Below the pieces are notes generated by a model. That model did no database searches. It was not told the DNA's origin and saw nothing but the letters and a program-made list of their open reading frames with translations. Position numbers and translations under genes: made by a program. A stretch of 64,000 nt of DNA from Brachionus plicatilis (Eukaryota > Rotifera > Eurotatoria > Ploima > Brachionidae). Positions 19,747-30,815 of the stretch are shown in pieces; position 1 is the first letter of the stretch; each line of letters opens with the position of its first letter. The stretch spans positions 62,001 to 126,000 of the forward strand of contig QEOQ01000214.1 of NCBI GenBank assembly GCA_010279815.1, read 5' to 3'.

Positions 19747-20307
19747 ATAAAATTGGCATCTTGAAGATGATGATCAATTCAAAATATCATTTCAATTCAA
19801 AGAGTTTATCTTTAGATATTAAACTAAATCTTTGATTTAATTTAAATAATTGTACTGTATTATGCTTTACATGCAATGTAGATCTAGAAAATAAAAAAAA
19901 CATTGAAAAAACATTTTCTCAGTCCATTGATAATCGAATTTAATAATTTAATGTATTAACTGATTTTTTGGAGAGTTTATTTGAGATTTTTTATTTCAAA
20001 AGTATTTGTGTTAGCATTCACAATTATATTTTTAAAAAAATTCAAATAAAAAAATCCAAATTACTAATAAAATGAAAATATAGCTTTACAAAAAATCAGC
20101 TAACTAAATTGAAAATCGATTTTATAATTGGATTGAGAAAATGTTTTTTCAATTTTTTCTTATTTTCTAAATCTACATTGCATGCAAATCATGTTACATT
20201 AAAATTATTTAAATTAAATCAAAGATTTAGTTTAATATCAAAAGACAAACTTTTTGAATTGAAATGATATTTTGAATTGATCATTAACTTCAAGATGCCA
20301 TAAAATT
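19747..20307. mobile_element. 545-bp MITE with ~230-bp TIRs and 8-bp target duplication
   Basis: The element spans 19755-20299, starting GGCATCTTGAAG and ending CTTCAAGATGCC. The arms stay alignable for about 230 bp (shared words include GATCAATTCAAAATATCATT, TTAAACTAAATCTTTGATTT and ACATTTTCTCA). The 8-mer ATAAAATT lies at both borders (19747-19754, 20300-20307). An 8-bp duplication is typical of hAT elements, and a decayed hAT transposase lies 580 bp away, though no link between them is shown. No ORF. A fragment of a second copy is at 52385-52443. Confidence 0.88.
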
Positions 20308-21380
20308 CTACTTTTTTTTTTCTACATTTTGATTATCCCCGAAAAAAATTACTTTTTCTAAAAAACTTTAAATTATATCTATAAACGATGAATTTCATTT
20401 TCATTTTTTCTGTCAATTTAAAAATTTTGTCTTTATTAAATAATAAAATTATGGACATGAATGCGTGCATTAAACACACTAATTTAAAACATGAATTTAA
20501 AAATTTTCATTTTATTTTTCAAATAAAGCTAATAATTTTTTTTCCAGATATGAAATTCTTAATAAATTTTTGTAATTAATTTAAATAATTTATTACAGAT
20601 CTATTGATAAACTTTAAACTCGAAACATCCTTTTTAATTAAACATCAAGATAAATTATTTTTTTCATAAAAGAAGTATTTTTTTGAAGAGCCGAAACTTT
20701 TCCTAAAACTATATTTTACTAACATCATTTTGGCATTATCGAATTTTTGGCTTAAATTTATAAATTTTCAGAATTAAAATCAAATTTTAATTAATTTTAA
20801 CTCATAGATAGAGCATGGTGACCCAAATTATTTTTTATTATTTCTAAATTGAATTCTAAAAATATTTAACCAAAAACCACTCGTAACAATTGAAGTATGA
20901 TTCGTTACCTTAAAATTTTAATTTTTAATAAATAAGAACTTTTTTAGTACCTATGCAATCATATTTAGCATAAAATAATTTGCTTTCGAAAAAATTGAAG
21001 ACTGCGGTAAATGCACAATGATAAAAATAATGGATAAATTTTATAAGAAAAATAGTTTTTTAAAACTAATATTTTTGGTTTTTTTTTCAAATTAATTTTG
21101 CATTTTAATAATTTTGATTTTTATTTTAATTGACTAAAATTATTCTTTTTTTCATTAACCGATTGATAATTTATTTAAAAAAAATTGCATGCTAGAATGC
21201 CTTGTTGTCGTTTAAAAACTTAAGATTGCAAATATATTTTTAATTATTTTGTTTTAAAGTATTTATTTGCAATTCTAGTATTACGCTTACATATCTTGAA
21301 TTAATATTTTTTATGTTAAGAATTTGAAAAATCAAAATTTTATCAAAAATATTTGGGTAAATTTTAAAAATCAGCCTAAG
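20308..21380. other. AT-rich upstream region of the fibrinogen-domain gene
   Basis: No ORF is supported (20388-20579 looks like chance). An upstream exon with the cytoplasmic N-terminus of the next gene probably lies in 21360-21420, but I cannot fix it. Confidence 0.4.
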
Positions 21381-21481
21381 ACAATATGAGCCAGAAATCA
21401 AATGTGAGCAAAAGTCCTCAAAAAAGTTGGTTCAAAATTATAATTTAAAATTTTCAGATTGAATTTTTTTCAAATTTTTAG

Positions 21482-22191
21482 ACAGAGATGGTCTTGGACC
21501 AGTTATCAGTGATTTCAAGCTGACACTTATTTCCAATTCCATTTTAGTGAGCATAATTGCATACCTTCTTGTCCGAATTTACAAAAAAGAGGCTATTTAC
21601 ACTGACTGCAATGATTATTTTCGTATGGGGTTCAGACAAAATGGCATCTATGAGATCCAGCCTAATGGAGATGACTTTTCCCAAAGACTGAATGTTTATT
21701 GTAATATGACTGCCGGGGGATGGACTGTTTTGTTCCGTAAAAGTGACAAATCATCGATAAATTTTCAAAATTCTTACCAAGTGTACAAAAATGGATTTGG
21801 TGACTTGAACGGGGATCATTTTCTCGGCTTGGAAAACTTTCACTTGTTAACAAAACAAAAAAGTAGAGAGCTCACAGCTGTTCTAAACGACACCAACTAC
21901 AGAATTGGTTATTTTAAGGTTTTAAATGAATTTAGTCATTTCAAATTGATTGTGGACAAAGAAATCGACAAATTTCCGGACCAAAGTTCATTGATGCTGT
22001 TGAACAATTCTCTGTTTTCTACTTTTGATTTAGATTATGATTTGGCTGTTAACTCGAATTGTAGCAGTGGTTGGAAGGCTGGCTGGTGGTTCACTGATTG
22101 TTTTGACCGCTCTATGTGCTTAACTTGTCTTGTAATGCATGGAGATTCTGGAGTTAAGCGACTTTATTATTCATCTTTTTTAATAAGATAA
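21482..22191 (+). CDS. Fibrinogen-related domain protein, type II membrane form
   Basis: Last exon of a fibrinogen C-terminal domain protein, starting after the acceptor TTTTTAG at 21475-21481 and stopping at 22189-22191. Coding is open well upstream of the nearest ATG-like codon: RDGLGPVISDFKLT leads into one hydrophobic helix (LISNSILVSIIAYLLVRIY), then the extracellular domain. Domain landmarks are DCNDYFRMGFRQNGIYEIQP, VYCNMTAGGWTVLFRK, FGDLNGDHFLGLENFHLLT, the calcium-loop-like FSTFDLDYD, CSSGWKAGWWFTDC and KRLYYSSFLIR. The domain is complete at about 195 aa. A single N-terminal helix followed directly by the domain implies a type II orientation, as in vertebrate FIBCD1, and a role in carbohydrate or acetyl-group recognition is inferred from the family. 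The 5' exon is uncertain: a donor-like GTGAGC at 21403 fits in phase only if translation starts upstream of the ATG at 21385. Confidence 0.85.
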
Positions 22192-22946
22192 AATAATTTA
22201 ATTAATATCATTCGTTTTTTGTTTTTTTTTTAATAAATTAACAATTTACCCTCCAAAATTTATATTTTAGATTTTTAATTAAAGTCATTTTTTAGAAAAT
22301 ATTTTTCAGCTATTTTTCACCTAAATTATTTTTTTCCTAAATTTGCATAACTGAAATTATTCTTATTAATTTTTCTAAATCGTATTAAAATTATAAATTA
22401 AACATAATTATTCTTTAAAAAAACTAAAAATCAGCAGATAGACGTTTAACTCGATTTTGAGCATCTTTTTAAACCAGAGAAGGATGTTTTGTACGATTAG
22501 ATATTTTATTTTGAATTAGAACAATATTTGGATAATTAAGAATATTATGGTATGAATTTTGATGAAAAATGTGAGTTCTGTAATCTGGTTTCTAATTAAG
22601 ATCTCAATAATTCTTTGCTTAGTAAAATTTGGTTCATATAGAGGCAAAGGATAAATAAAAATTTTTAAAAAAGTTAAATAAAAAATTATTTTTTTGTAAT
22701 TTAATTAAATATTGAAAAAACTAGCATCAACTTGATTTTTAAAATAAATTCACATTTTTAAATTAACTAAGTAATTTTATGAAATGTAAACCATTTTTAT
22801 ATTCATCTAGTAAAATTGGTAAAAAATCAGTAATTTTAGTTAATGAATTAGCACACGCCGTTTTTAATTATGTGACCAATAATTTTAGATATGTTTTAGA
22901 TATGAAGGTTTTGAGAATCTATTAATTTCTGTTAATCTTTAATATT
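22192..22946. other. AT-rich spacer with a weak coding trace
   Basis: Mostly featureless. On the minus strand around 22430-22600 a decayed frame (NILNYPNIVLIQNKI, KDAQNRVKRLSAD) might be a gene or element fragment, but I do not recognise it. Confidence 0.3.
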
Positions 22947-23012
22947 CGAATTTACTTAATAGTCCTTTGTTTGTTATAATAATAATAATACTTAAATGAT
23001 AAAATATAACAA
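22947..23012. repeat. Dispersed repeat with ATA tail (pair with 50811-50880)
   Basis: TTCGAATTTACTTAATAGTC, TTTGTTTGT, an ATA microsatellite and TAAATGAT appear in the same order at 50811-50880. The sequence just before each (TGTGACCAA and AATTTTAGATATG words) is also related. Probably the tail of a retroelement or SINE family. Confidence 0.5.
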
Positions 23013-23039
23013 CCTACTTATTTTTTCTGCTTTTATTTC

Positions 23040-23855
23040 TCTTAGATATAAGAGAAATTTTGACGGCTAAAACAGATTCCAAAGCTTTTAAGGCATCCGG
23101 ATAAAAAAATGTACTTATTAATTTATTAAAATCTACGTTCAAAACACCATGTGACAAAATCTTCTGGTTTCACTATCAACATATTCTCTGTGATTAGAGT
23201 TTCGTAATCAAAAGTTTTATCCAATTAAACCATATTTAAAATTCTCTTATCTTTTTTTCTTATTAAATTTATTTTGTCTTTATTTTTAGGTAATTCATTT
23301 AACATGACATTCATCTGATAATGACATTCATCAACTAATTTGACATTTTGGGAATAAATTTTTAATTTCACCATCTATTTCGTTATTATCTCGATATTTT
23401 CTTCCAGACTTTTTTTTCATCTTTAATTTTGTTAAAACAATTTTTTTTTGCTTGAATTATCTCTCTATACTCCTAGACTCAACTTAACACCAACAATATG
23501 AACACAATCAGCTAATTCAGAACATGTAAATGAAGCTTTTTGGTTTAATTTTACCATAAATACATAATAGTATTCATCTTTGATGTTAAACGCTCCAGTT
23601 TGGGACGAAAAATGGATCAAACCTTGATAACAAAACCATTTTGTTCGCATTAATTTAGAAGTTTCCTCATATTTTTCACTTCCATGTCCAACAACACATT
23701 CATCTTTATCTGAGAATGAGCTTTCCAAAAATGTTTTAATATCTCTTTGTTTTAACTCATCTACAATTGTTTCAATACTAATACTAGGACGCAAATCGAC
23801 TTTATCAATTTGCTTACATAATCGCGAGAAATCATCTTTTAGACTATAGTTACCT
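23040..23855 (-). pseudogene. Decayed gene of unknown function
   Basis: On the minus strand, after an acceptor-like TTTGTTTCAG (23856), a 130-codon open frame reads GNYSLKDDFSRLCKQIDKVD, SIETIVDELKQRDIKTFLES, KWFCYQGLIHFSSQTGAFNI and EYYYVFMVKLNQKASFTCSE, ending LSLGV stop at 23465. Further down (23340-23150) the coding trace resumes in another frame with an internal stop: ECHYQMNVMLNELPKNKDKI, DKTFDYETLITENMLIVKPE and DFVTWCFER. The mixed charged and aromatic composition and lack of low complexity mark it as once coding. The frame changes may be small introns or mutations. I do not recognise the family. It may be a host gene or a transposon-borne ORF. Confidence 0.45.
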
Positions 23856-23879
23856 CTGAAACAAAAACCTTGAATTATT

Positions 23880-25099
23880 TCGTTATCGTATTAAATAGAT
23901 CTTCTAAAAGAAGCAATTATTTAAAAATTAAAAAAATCAAAAAAAAATAAATTAAAGATAATTTAAAAAAATTAATTAAACTATTAAAAAAATTACAAAT
24001 AAACAATAAAAAAGGCAAGTTTATAACTTATTTTTTGAAATGGAGATATTATTGGGTTTTTGAATCATAAAATTTAAGGTGAAGTCCTCACCCGATCGGT
24101 AAATTTGAAGCCAAGATTTAGGTTTTTTTTTATATTAAAAATAGCTTTTTTAGGAAAATTTACAAATTTTAGAATACTGGAAAAAAGATTTCCTACTTTT
24201 TCCAGTATAATTTCAAAATTAAATAATTAGAAAATTTTGATTTCTAAGAAACTTTGGTATTTTTTTTACTTAAATTAACCAAAATTAATATAAAATGATT
24301 TTGACTTTCAAAAATTATCGTAAATATTTAATTTTAAAATAAAATTTTTCACCTCAATTTAATAGAAATTTAAATTTTGGTCACACAATATTATTATTTT
24401 TTGTTGATCACTAAAGTTTGAACAACAAAAAGGAGAAAGTTTGTAAAGTGATTAGACAAAATTTGGCTTTTTTTCTATTTTTAATTTGAGCTTTTCAATC
24501 GTTATTAGAAGGTTAAAATAAATTAGTCCTCTAATTTTAGACACGTTTACTCACCAAATTCATCCAAATTAAAAATTTCAGTTTCCAAGGGACCTGAAAG
24601 GTCAAAATGGTAAAAAATTCAAAGTCTGACTAAGAGCTTAAAATTTCAGAATTAAATTACTTTGTTTTTACTTTTTAGACCATTTGAAAATCAAAATGCT
24701 TATGTTTTTTTTTTAATTTTTGTGTTATTGTTGTCATAGCTTTTTACATGACTGAAATTATGGTTTCAATAGTTTTTCTAAAATTCTACCAGCATAAATT
24801 ATCAGCATTAATATATTTACGAAAATAGTATTTTTAAGCAATTTAATAATTTTTGCTTAAATTACCTCTGAAGACCTGTTTTTTTTTAATTTGTTTTCTA
24901 AAATTAACAAATAAATTTTTTATCGTTTTTGAGAAAAAAGAAATAATAATTAAATATCCTTAATTTTTTTTCCTAAAAATATGCGTTGTAACTGATCTTG
25001 TTCGACCGATTGGAATCTAGCGTTCAATTTTCACTTTTGGTCGTTTGCTCACTCTACCACTTAGAATATCTAATATTTCTTGATTTTTCTTCCTCTCTA
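23880..25099. other. AT-rich spacer, no gene seen
   Basis: No open frame or repeat is supported. A slightly GC-richer patch at 24985-25070 is discussed among the rejected observations. Confidence 0.45.
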
Positions 25100-26700
25100 T
25101 TTTTAATAATAATAATATATTTAAGCTAAAGCAAGACTAGCTTGCGGATGCCACCTATGGTAGCTTGCACATTACAGATAGAAAAAGCTGTAAAAAGAAA
25201 AATTTTACATATCTCCACGTACACGGCACTTATGAAGGGGAATTAGTCTAAGGATAGTAAGACGGTCTTCGTAGCGCCAGTTTCTAATGCAGGGCACCAG
25301 TTTGGTGGCCCTTCTCTGCACCTGCTCGAGCATCTTTGCATCTTTCTTGCTAGGGGCGACCAGACAACAGCGGAGTATTCTAGGTGGTGTCTTACGTAAG
25401 CACAATAGAGGGTCCTGCAGGTATCTATGGTCCTATATGTAAATGATCTTTCCAACTGGCCGAGTATTCATGTAGCTCTGTTCACTTGATTTTTTATATG
25501 AATAGAAAATTTCAAGTTACGCGAAAACGTGACTCCCAGATCCTTTTCTGTGTCGACGAAGGCTAGTGCACTCTCGGAATCGTCTTCCCCCATCAGTAGT
25601 TCGGATTGGGCGTATATGTTCTTGCCGGACCTGTTGAATTCCATCGTTTTGCATTTGCTCAAGTTGAAGAACATACGCCACGTGTTCAACCACTCGGAGA
25701 GTGCGTCGAGGTCATGTTATAGTGTTGATAGGTCACTGGTGCTGCGTATTGTGGCAATCAGTTTACTGTCATCGGCAAATGGTTTGAATAGGTGACTGAC
25801 CGCCGCTGGCATGTCGTTGATGAAGATGACGAACAGAAGCGGACCGAGAACGCTACCTTGAGGGATCCCACTAGACACATCAATCCAGTCGGCAATGTGC
25901 TGGCCCATCACTGCCCGCTGCTACCTTCTTGAAAAGAAGTCGCTGATCCAATCGACAATGCCTGGATAGAACCCGCAGGCAACCAGATTGGCTCTTAATG
26001 ACGCGTGTCAAACTTTGTCGAAGACCTTCGCAAAGAAAAAGCAATTTTTAGGCGAGAGATTTGGCATTAGTATAAAAAAAGTTTAAAAATTTGGTTGGAT
26101 TACCGTTGGATTCCTTGAGGTGCGATTAGTCGAAGTAGATCTCCCGGAGCTCATTCCAACTGATGCCCCAATAAAATTTTTTGCCAGCTATAGGATGACC
26201 CTGAGGTTTGACGCCGTAGCGGTGCCTACCTTCAGAATCGCTCTTGCTTTCGCTGAGGAGGTTGTTCCGTTTGTTTCGTTCGGTTCTAAGTTCTCGTTCC
26301 AATGCTCTCTCGCTGAGGGTTTTGTCTGGATTGATGTACACATTCTTAAAGTCCTCCGTGCCCCGAAGGTTCTTGGCGTTGCGTGGCGCCGTTTGCTTTT
26401 TAGATTCCTCATTGAAACCAGTTTTTATTGCTGCGTCTGTTCACTGTTTCTTGCCGTTGACAATGGTACTTCACGAAACTTCCATGCTACCAGTCGGGTT
26501 CTTTTTTGCCTCAGCTAACTCCGCTTTCATTGCTTCGATTGTTTTGGACTGGTCCTTAACAACCGTAACCAGTGCCATAATGTACTTGTGAATTTTGTCT
26601 CTGATTGCCCCAACCTGTTCGTTGGCCATGGACACCCAGTCTACCTCCAGAACCTTGAGCGCTTCGTCCTTATGCTTAATAGAAGTAGACGTCACACCCG
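25100..26700 (-). mobile_element. CR1-like LINE with ORF1 and partial ORF2, compositionally distinct
   Basis: Read on the minus strand. 26695-26120 is ORF1-like: a coiled-coil part (DQSKTIEAMKAELAEAKKN), then DFKNVYINPDKTLSERALER, ELRTERNKRNNLL and RHRYGV, the conserved C-terminal signature of CR1-group ORF1 proteins. ORF2 follows from about 26045 with KVFDKV and ACGFYPGIVDWISDFFSRR, then SSGIPQGSVLGPLLFVIFIN, FKPFADDSKLIATI, KCKTMEFNRSGKN, EKDLGVTFSRNLK and RRATKLVPCIRNWRYEDRL, ending RVRGDM. The endonuclease and N-terminal RT are missing between them, a deletion of perhaps 1.5-2 kb. The 3' end is an ATT/TAA microsatellite near 25105-25120. A few stops and frameshifts exist, but it is far better preserved and much less AT-rich than every other element here. 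Confidence 0.88.
26120..26695 (-). pseudogene. ORF1 remnant of the CR1-like LINE
   Basis: Encodes the coiled-coil and the basic INPDxTxxERxxxxELR-type segment, ending WGISWNELREIYFD stop near 26126. At least one frameshift lies between the coiled coil (26695-26471) and the basic part (26412-26126). In CR1/L2 LINEs this protein is the RNA-binding chaperone partner of ORF2. Confidence 0.7.
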
Positions 26701-27025
26701 TATTATTTATGTTAATGATTTTTAGTTTTCAAAATTTAATTTTTGTATTTATTTTAAGTGATCAATAGATAGTATTCTTGTTTCATCTTATTATAGTTTA
26801 CTAATTGTGATAATTTTATAAATTTTTAGTTAATGTATTTGAATTTTAAAAAATATAGAACTCAAAGGCAAGAAGGATTTTTCGTTTTTTTAAAATAAAA
26901 TTTGAACTCAAATTTAAACTGGAAAAATTTAAATTGTATTATTGACTTAAAAAAGTCTAAATATAATTAAATTAAATTTTTATTTTAAAAGAAAATTTAA
27001 ATTTAATAAAAAAAGATTGGAGCCC
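26701..27025. other. AT-rich spacer, no gene seen
   Basis: No feature supported. Confidence 0.5.
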
Positions 27026-27027
27026 TA

Positions 27028-27350
27028 AAACGGACGGCCACTTTGGCGGTCAGATAAAATCAGCGGTAAAAAATTTCTGTGAAAAAATTTTTGATGTTCT
27101 TTTAAGTTTTTAATTTAAAGAAACGAAAAATTTTCAAATATTACATACAAATCTCTAACTTCTAATCAAGAAAAATAAATTCAAAAATTTAGCTTTTTTT
27201 TGCCGGCCATCTTCGCGGTCCAAATTTTTGGCCGCCGGTCTTGCCGCCAAAGTGGCCGTCCGCCTTTATAACCGACCGTCTAGGCGGTCTTGTTCGCGGT
27301 TTAAAAAATTTTTGGCCGCATCAGTGGCCGTTTGTACGGTTCCCAACATT
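27028..27350. repeat. GC-rich inverted-repeat element with GGCCG/GGCGGT words
   Basis: CGGACGGCCACTTTGGCGGT (27031-27050) is inverted with 19 of 20 matches at 27243-27262. Between and after the arms are many GGCCG, GCCGCC and GCGGT words, ending near GGCCGTTTGTACGGTTCCCA. It is a sharp GC-rich island in very AT-rich DNA with no ORF, so most likely a nonautonomous DNA element. Confidence 0.65.
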
Positions 27351-30229
27351 TTTTAAAAATATCTTAAATTAATTGGAAAAAAAAAAAATGAAGAATAATT
27401 TATTCGCTCAATTACAATACAAAAACTATTAAAAAACTTATTTCAAAATACATAAAAACAAATTTTAATTATTGTTTTGATTTTCAAATAAAAGCTAATT
27501 TGTTTTCTATTTTATATTCAAAATTTTATTCTATTTTGTTTCAAATTTGAGTTCTTTTTTTTCTGAGTTTATAAAAATCTTTTTATTTAATAAAAATATT
27601 TTTAACTTTTTGATTATTATATACCATAAAAAATCTTTAGTCCACAATTGAAAGTTATATCAGCACAATTTCATCAAAAATGAAAAAAATAATTTATTTA
27701 AAAAAAACTTTATGTTTTATTGTAAATTTCTTGAATCTTTATTTAAAATAAATCTAAATATAAATGAACTTTAAAATATGAAAATATATAAACTCAAATC
27801 TTTAAGCTTCAGTGGGTATTTTTAAAACGACAGGGCATTAATGATCGCGACCAAAAACCGTACCATCAGCCCGAAACAAGCGTATTCCAATTGCCACTTA
27901 TTTTACAAAGCAAAAATAGTTTTAAATATTTTAACATAACATTTAGTTTTGAATTTTCGGTAATTCTTGAAAATGAAATAATTTTTTCCAAGATTTTTAT
28001 TTTTAATGAAAAATTGAATTTTTTTATTTTTTTAAAAACCCGGTCCCCAAATTACCCTATTTGTGCATAAAATTTCATGAGCTTTTCAAAAATGTGTCTA
28101 GATTTTGTACAGGAAAAAGAATTTTTTGAGAAATTTAGGTATAAGAAAAAGTTATTTCTAAGACCTTAGAATCGAATCTAAAAATTCAAATACGTCACGT
28201 ATTAGTAATACCATTCGATTCAGAATTTTTTTATTTTTTTAAATAATAAATTAGTTTTTTAAATTCAAATTTATTTTTAGCGAAACAAAAATTTACTTTT
28301 TTCAAACCTGAGCCCCTACTGATCCCAATTTTATTTTCTAGATACATGAATTTTTCTTTATGCAAAAACTAGAAATTGTTGATGAAAAACAAATTTTTAA
28401 GTAAAAAAAAATCAAAAAAAAAAATTTTTTTTATAACTTCATCTGAGATAATAAGTTAAGCTGATTTATCATTTTTTCCTTTTTGTTATTTACAAAAAAA
28501 AAATTTAGTAGAATAGTTTAACTGTTGTTTTATCTTAATTTTCTGTTAGTATTTTAAATATAAAAATTTACGATAAAATGTGCTAATGTTTTATCACTTA
28601 ATGCTCTAATGATTAATTTCCCACAAGCCTTATCAAATAAAGAAATTCAATTACCAAGCAAGAAAAAGATATCAATTAAAAGTAGAATATGAGATAAATG
28701 TTGATAAATTGAGTTTTAATTATAGTTATATCATTAAATATTATAGTTGTTTCATCATTTACAATTTTTGTGAAATTGTATTGTTAAAACTTTGAATCAT
28801 GAAGAAAAGTTTATTAATTGCGGGTAAATGGTATACAATATGTTTCTAAATTTCTAATTATTCCTATATTTGGTTATTTAAATTTTGATTTTTTTAGTTC
28901 ATAATTTTTAATTGCTAATGATTTTTTTGGATAAACTGATTTCTAAAGAAAATTTTGATTAATAGATGATATTTAAATTTCCCTTAATTGAAAAACTAAT
29001 GCATCTAATATTCTGTTAAGAAGAATTTTTCGGAACAGTTAAGCTTATTTAATTCATCCTCAAGAGTAATAAATTTGAAAAAAATAAAAACAAAAAAATT
29101 TTCTTTATTTAGCTCTGTCTAAAAAATTTAGTTTCTTAATTAATAAAAGTCTGATTCATTTTCCTAAATTATCACTCCAAGCGTTAAAAAATTTAGTTTC
29201 TTAAAACATTATTTCACAATCATCCAGTTTAAGCAATTTTAATGTTTTTTTATCAATAATTTTTTTCCTTATTCTTAAAGATCAATTATGGTAAATTTTT
29301 TTATTTAAAATTATAAAACGAACTTTTAAAATTCTTTAAAAAAAAGATGAAAAATTCAGTTTTAAACAGTAATTGAATTCAAAATTTTAACAGTAGGTCT
29401 TAAGAAAAAAATTAATTCACGTTTTTTAAGTTTATTTCCACTGCTTCTTTTTTTTCAATTTTCAATGAGATCATTAGGTTTGGTTTCAAAGTGTGTTTTT
29501 AAATTTTTATAATAAAAATAATTTTTTGACAAAAAAGCGAAATCTGATTTTTAAATTGCTCCACTTTTTTTAAAATGAAAATCGGACAGCTTTATCACAA
29601 GTATTTAATTTGAAGCGCTTTATTAAATTAAAGTGTTACATTACGATCACAAAAAAATATTGCTTATTCACGAGACAAATTTAAAATAGAAAATTTGCTT
29701 CATCAGCTTATTTTCGAAGCATCAATCATCTAAAATACCAGTATTGTCTTGCATTCAACTTTGATTCCAATTTAAAATGCAAGGGTAAAACAAAAAATTA
29801 GAAATTGATTTTAGTAAAGGTTAGTTCAAATTTTTTTTTAATTTGAAACTAAAATAAATAAGCTAAAAACACTTAAAAGGATGTTTAATATAATTTTCTT
29901 ATTTGAGAACGAGGTTTTTTTAAAATAATTATTTCATTTTAAAATTCACTCAATTTAAAGAATTAAATACCTAAATTTTTATTTGAATCACATGATAAGA
30001 GTTTTAATTTCACCATTTTTATATATGACATGTAAATGTTATTATTTACTAAAGATAAAAAAGTTGTAATCAATTAAAAACCCAACTTGTGCATTTTAAA
30101 TACTCAATTGTGTTTTTTTTTAATTAATTTCCATGATTTGTGAGAAGGAATTTTTTTTATATTAATCCTATCTTGACATCTCGATCAAATAAATTCAATA
30201 TGTGAGTCAAAGCAATTTTTTTCTTATTC
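27351..30229. other. AT-rich gene-free stretch
   Basis: About 2.9 kb of A/T-rich sequence. Stops are frequent in all frames and I see no repeat of note. A small non-AT patch at 27825-27895 (GGGCATTAATGATCGCGACC) is unexplained. Confidence 0.5.
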
Positions 30230-30815
30230 ACTTCTTGTAAAGCATAGGTTCATTAATTTTGATTTTCACTTAGATCAATCTTTTGCCTTTTCGATTGCTT
30301 CTCCCTATTTCATTACAATTATGATGAGACATTTAAAGCCTCCATTTTTTTTACCAATTTGTAAACTTTTTAAGGTAACAATTGACAAGCTTGGAAATGT
30401 TTCCATATTTTTTTTTTTTATGAAAAAGGTGACTAGATCATCAGGAAATAAGAGAGATTATGAGGTGTTTTTTTAACTTTGTTTAAATAAATTGTTGATA
30501 AAAATTTAAAAAAGAAGTAGACTTTTGACCGAACTTTGAGAGACACCAATTTCGATACTTCCATTATCAAAATCATTGTTATTGAGTCACGATTTTTGGG
30601 AAATTTTTTATCTATTCAATAATAAAGTGTGGGGCTTTTGTCTAAATTAGTTTGTAAATGACACCAGTATGCCAACTTTTGTCAAATATCTTAGAAGTAT
30701 AGAAAAAAAGAGAGCTTTTTTTTCCTGTTTGCGCTTCAGAAACTTTTTAGGTTAAGAAAACAAGATTATCGGAGGTTCTACAGTGTTGCCTGAAACCAAA
30801 TTGCTCCTAAAATCA
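30230..30815 (-). mobile_element. Very old LINE reverse-transcriptase relic
   Basis: On the minus strand, in several frames, the sequence reads EQFGFRQHCRTSDNLVFLT, then SKIFDKSWHTGVIYKLI, DNGSIEIGVSQSSVKS and finally KKYGNISKLVNCYLKKFTNW. These line up with the RT blocks QFGFR, (D)xxKAFDxVWHxGLLxKL, IxxGVPQGSV and NxxLxxLxxW. The catalytic FADD is no longer readable. Base composition has drifted to that of the surroundings, unlike the copy at 25.1-26.7 kb. Confidence 0.65.

Noticed and set aside
24985..25075. Possible tRNA-like sequence on the minus strand (GTGGTAGAGTGAGC, GGTCGAACA)
   Set aside because: A-box and B-box spacing is too long, the arms do not fold, and the match is weak. At best a very decayed SINE head.
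25529..26591. Several plus-strand ORFs of 88-132 aa in the GC-richer block
   Set aside because: They are shadows of the minus-strand LINE, whose RT and ORF1 motifs are unambiguous.
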